Under the pieces are notes generated by a model. That model was given only the letters and a program-made list of their open reading frames with translations. It made no database searches and was not told the origin of the DNA. A DNA stretch of 5,438 nt from Candidatus Omnitrophica bacterium UBA6233 (GTDB taxonomy: Bacteria; Omnitrophota; Gorgyraeia; Gygaellales; Profunditerraquicolaceae), in assembly GCA_002440965.1 (NCBI GenBank), contig DJWJ01000018.1, positions 1 to 5,438 on the forward strand. The letters are read 5' to 3'. Numbering within the stretch: position 1 is the first letter of the stretch; every line of letters begins with the position of its first letter. The position numbers were made by a program, and so were the translations under genes. Shown one piece after another: positions 4,590-5,438 of the stretch.

Positions 4590-5033
4590 ATGTCCCCAGA
4601 ATCTTACAAGAAGAGCCTAACCCAAAAAGAACACGGTTTTACCCTCATCGAGCTAATCATCGTAATAGTCATCATAGGCATCCTTGCCCTTATCGCCCTC
4701 CCCAAATACTATGCTAATATCGGCCAGGCTGAGAAAGCCAAAGTATATGCCAGTTTGGATTCTGTAAGGCAGGTATTGCTGGCTTATTATGCGGTTTACG
4801 GCACATGGCCAGACCATTTCACTTGGCCTATAACCGTAACTCTTGATGGAGAGACTGTGTATAGAATGTCTAACCCTGATCCAAGTCGCGCTTCATGGTA
4901 TTTTTATCACGAAAGTAGCGGCGTTTGCAGTTCTAGAGGAGCATATTCGATAGTTGCTTATAAACAGCCTGGTAGCTCCTGTTACTATAGACTTTGCACG
5001 GATGGTTATGCTTATGGAACCTGCACGCCGTAA
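4590..5033 (+). CDS. Type IV pilin-like protein 3
   Basis: A 147-residue prepilin paralogous to the two upstream copies. The leader differs from theirs at residues 4-5 (ES instead of GY) but keeps Lys7, Lys8, Lys13 and Gly16 at the cleavage site. The mature N terminus FTLIE and hydrophobic helix are identical in protein to copy 1. Four Cys (113, 131, 136, 145) correspond to those of copy 1 without its extra Cys91, and the protein ends AYGTCTP. The globular domain is closer to copy 1 than to copy 2 (for example the WPITV segment followed by a DG.TV strand, and the CSSRG and CYYRLC segments). Expected location is the inner membrane before assembly, then a pilus or pseudopilus. No assembly genes are nearby. 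Confidence 0.88.
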   Translation: MSPESYKKSLTQKEHGFTLIELIIVIVIIGILALIALPKYYANIGQAEKAKVYASLDSVRQVLLAYYAVYGTWPDHFTWPITVTLDGETVYRMSNPDPSRASWYFYHESSGVCSSRGAYSIVAYKQPGSSCYYRLCTDGYAYGTCTP

Positions 5034-5034
5034 A

Positions 5035-5196
5035 TTCGGCATTCTTCAATTAAAGATTTCTTGTCTTGTAAACGTAAAGCTTAGCATGTTCTCCTTGGAG
5101 CATCTTCTGGTTTTGTTAAATAAACTGGATCGGGATGTGGATATCGTTATAGAGCCAAAAACTAAAGAAAAAAGGTTGCTTCAACGCATGCTTTAG
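5035..5196 (+). pseudogene. Remnant of XRE/HigA-type antitoxin (C-terminal half)
   Basis: Reading in the frame that ends at TAG 5194-5196, the peptide FGILQLKISCLVNVKLSMFS, then LEHLLVLLNKLDRDVDIVIE, resembles the second half of short XRE-family antitoxins of the HigA/COG5606 kind. In my recollection these read GISQPKVSDLxRGKLSxFSLERLLxLLNxLGRDVEIVV. The recognition-helix residues have drifted and the N-terminal half (first helices and start codon) is missing. Homology begins directly after the pilin 3 TAAAT, so the cassette junction cuts the gene. An internal ATG (5086-5088) has no ribosome binding site of note. No partner toxin is visible. Most likely non-functional. Confidence 0.6.
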
Positions 5197-5249
5197 TTTC
5201 TGCTTGAAATTAATATAAATAAAGGGGACGGCGCAAGCCTGATACAAAC

Positions 5250-5288
5250 AAAAAAGCCCCGATTCCTGCTTCCTCTCGGGGTTCTTTT
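5250..5288 (-). terminator. Intrinsic terminator of the minus-strand small RNA (possibly bidirectional)
   Basis: On the minus strand AACCCCGA (5283-5276, first base pairs counted from the stem foot) pairs with TCGGGGCT (5262-5255) across a 13-nt loop and is followed by six T (5255-5250). A-T pairs extend the foot past one mismatch. On the plus strand the same stem is followed by TTCTTTT, so it may also stop transcripts reading rightward from pilin 3. Confidence 0.75.
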
Positions 5289-5359
5289 GTAGGTGATAGG
5301 CCTCTTTAGCTCCCGCTATCGATTCCGCCTCCTGTTGCTTTGTTTCTACTTCTCCCTAC
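5250..5359 (-). ncRNA. Probable small structured RNA, family not recognised
   Basis: A self-contained minus-strand unit of about 110 nt, running from a promoter (TTGAAA-17-CATACT) to a strong intrinsic terminator, with no credible start codon or reading frame. GTAGG at the predicted 5' end (5359-5355) pairs with CCTAC (5293-5289), closing a domain of about 60 nt. Inside it GATAG and CTATC can form a further stem, and an unpaired AGGAGG lies in between. The terminator hairpin follows the closed domain directly. This is the layout of a trans-acting small RNA or an orphan riboswitch-like element. I compared it by eye with 4.5S/SRP RNA, tmRNA, 6S and common riboswitches and found no match. No downstream minus-strand gene follows the terminator inside the window. 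Confidence 0.5.
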
Positions 5360-5365
5360 AAATGA

Positions 5366-5394
5366 AGTATGCCATATATTTTGCCGGATTTCAA
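5366..5394 (-). promoter_or_regulatory. Promoter of the minus-strand small RNA
   Basis: TTGAAA (5394-5389) and CATACT (5371-5366) on the minus strand are 17 nt apart. The predicted start, about seven bases downstream at 5359, coincides with the 5' end of the closing stem of the RNA, which supports both calls. Confidence 0.55.
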
Positions 5395-5438
5395 GGTCCC
5401 GCCTAAAAAAATCAGGGAACGGTCAATAGATTGTTACC

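Larger units (their letters stand above)
4524..5035 (+). repeat. Pilin cassette copy 3 (direct repeat unit)
   Basis: Third repeat unit, 512 bp. Its left edge is abrupt (AAAAAAA then CTTGACA) and its right edge is the shared TAAAT, after which sequence homologous to an XRE antitoxin starts at once. Synonymous differences show this copy to be a mosaic of the other two. Confidence 0.8.

Noticed and set aside
5255..5283. GAGGAAGCAG in the minus-strand hairpin loop as part of SRP/4.5S RNA
   Set aside because: Only the short GGAAGCAG string resembles SRP domain IV. The partner strand and asymmetric loop are missing, and the segment is simply the loop of an intrinsic terminator.
1..5438. CRISPR array, tRNA or rRNA
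   Set aside because: No regularly spaced repeats, cloverleaf with CCA/TTCGA-type arm, or rRNA-like segments were seen on either strand by eye.

Overview
The window reads as an accessory locus of an uncultivated Gram-negative-type bacterium. Omnitrophota (former OP3), or a similarly pilin-rich phylum such as Elusimicrobiota, is my best guess. This rests only on the style of the many-copy short type IV pilin-like genes (FTLIELIIVIVIIGILALIALPKYY type); no taxonomic marker is present. There is no rRNA, tRNA, CRISPR array or intact transposase.

The layout is an alternating array: pilin 1 (171-614, +), fic1 (930-2273, +), pilin 2 (2568-2999, +), fic2 (3112-4233, -), pilin 3 (4590-5033, +), a decayed XRE/HigA-type antitoxin remnant (5035-5196, +), and a probable small RNA on the minus strand (about 5250-5359). 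The three pilins are paralogous cassettes. Each starts abruptly at the same CTTGACA hexamer, then carries a poly-G tract (7, 7 and 8 G), an 11-12 bp AT-rich palindrome, a start codon with no Shine-Dalgarno, and a nearly invariant leader and N-terminal helix. A variable globular domain follows, and each ends with the same TCTP-stop-AT sequence. Outside these edges the three flanks are unrelated.

The genes between the cassettes belong to stress or toxin-antitoxin-like families. They are two Fic-fold proteins of different subfamilies, both apparently self-inhibited (class II) with predicted C-terminal winged-helix domains, plus half of an XRE antitoxin. Each fic gene has a near-consensus sigma70 promoter (TTGACA-17-TATACT; TTGATG-17-TATAAT). 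In each case the -10 lies inside one of a pair of 27-bp palindromes, which suggests autoregulation through the C-terminal DNA-binding domain. The two palindrome families share a TTAATCG core and differ in the outer bases.

The most interesting possibility is a pilin diversification array: constant promoter/leader/stalk modules with variable tips, showing mosaic (gene-conversion-like) nucleotide patterns and a potentially length-variable G tract in each promoter, with TA-like genes interspersed. The cassette repeats, the mosaic, the poly-G lengths, the palindromes and the promoters are directly visible. Phase variation, recombination and autoregulation are inference.
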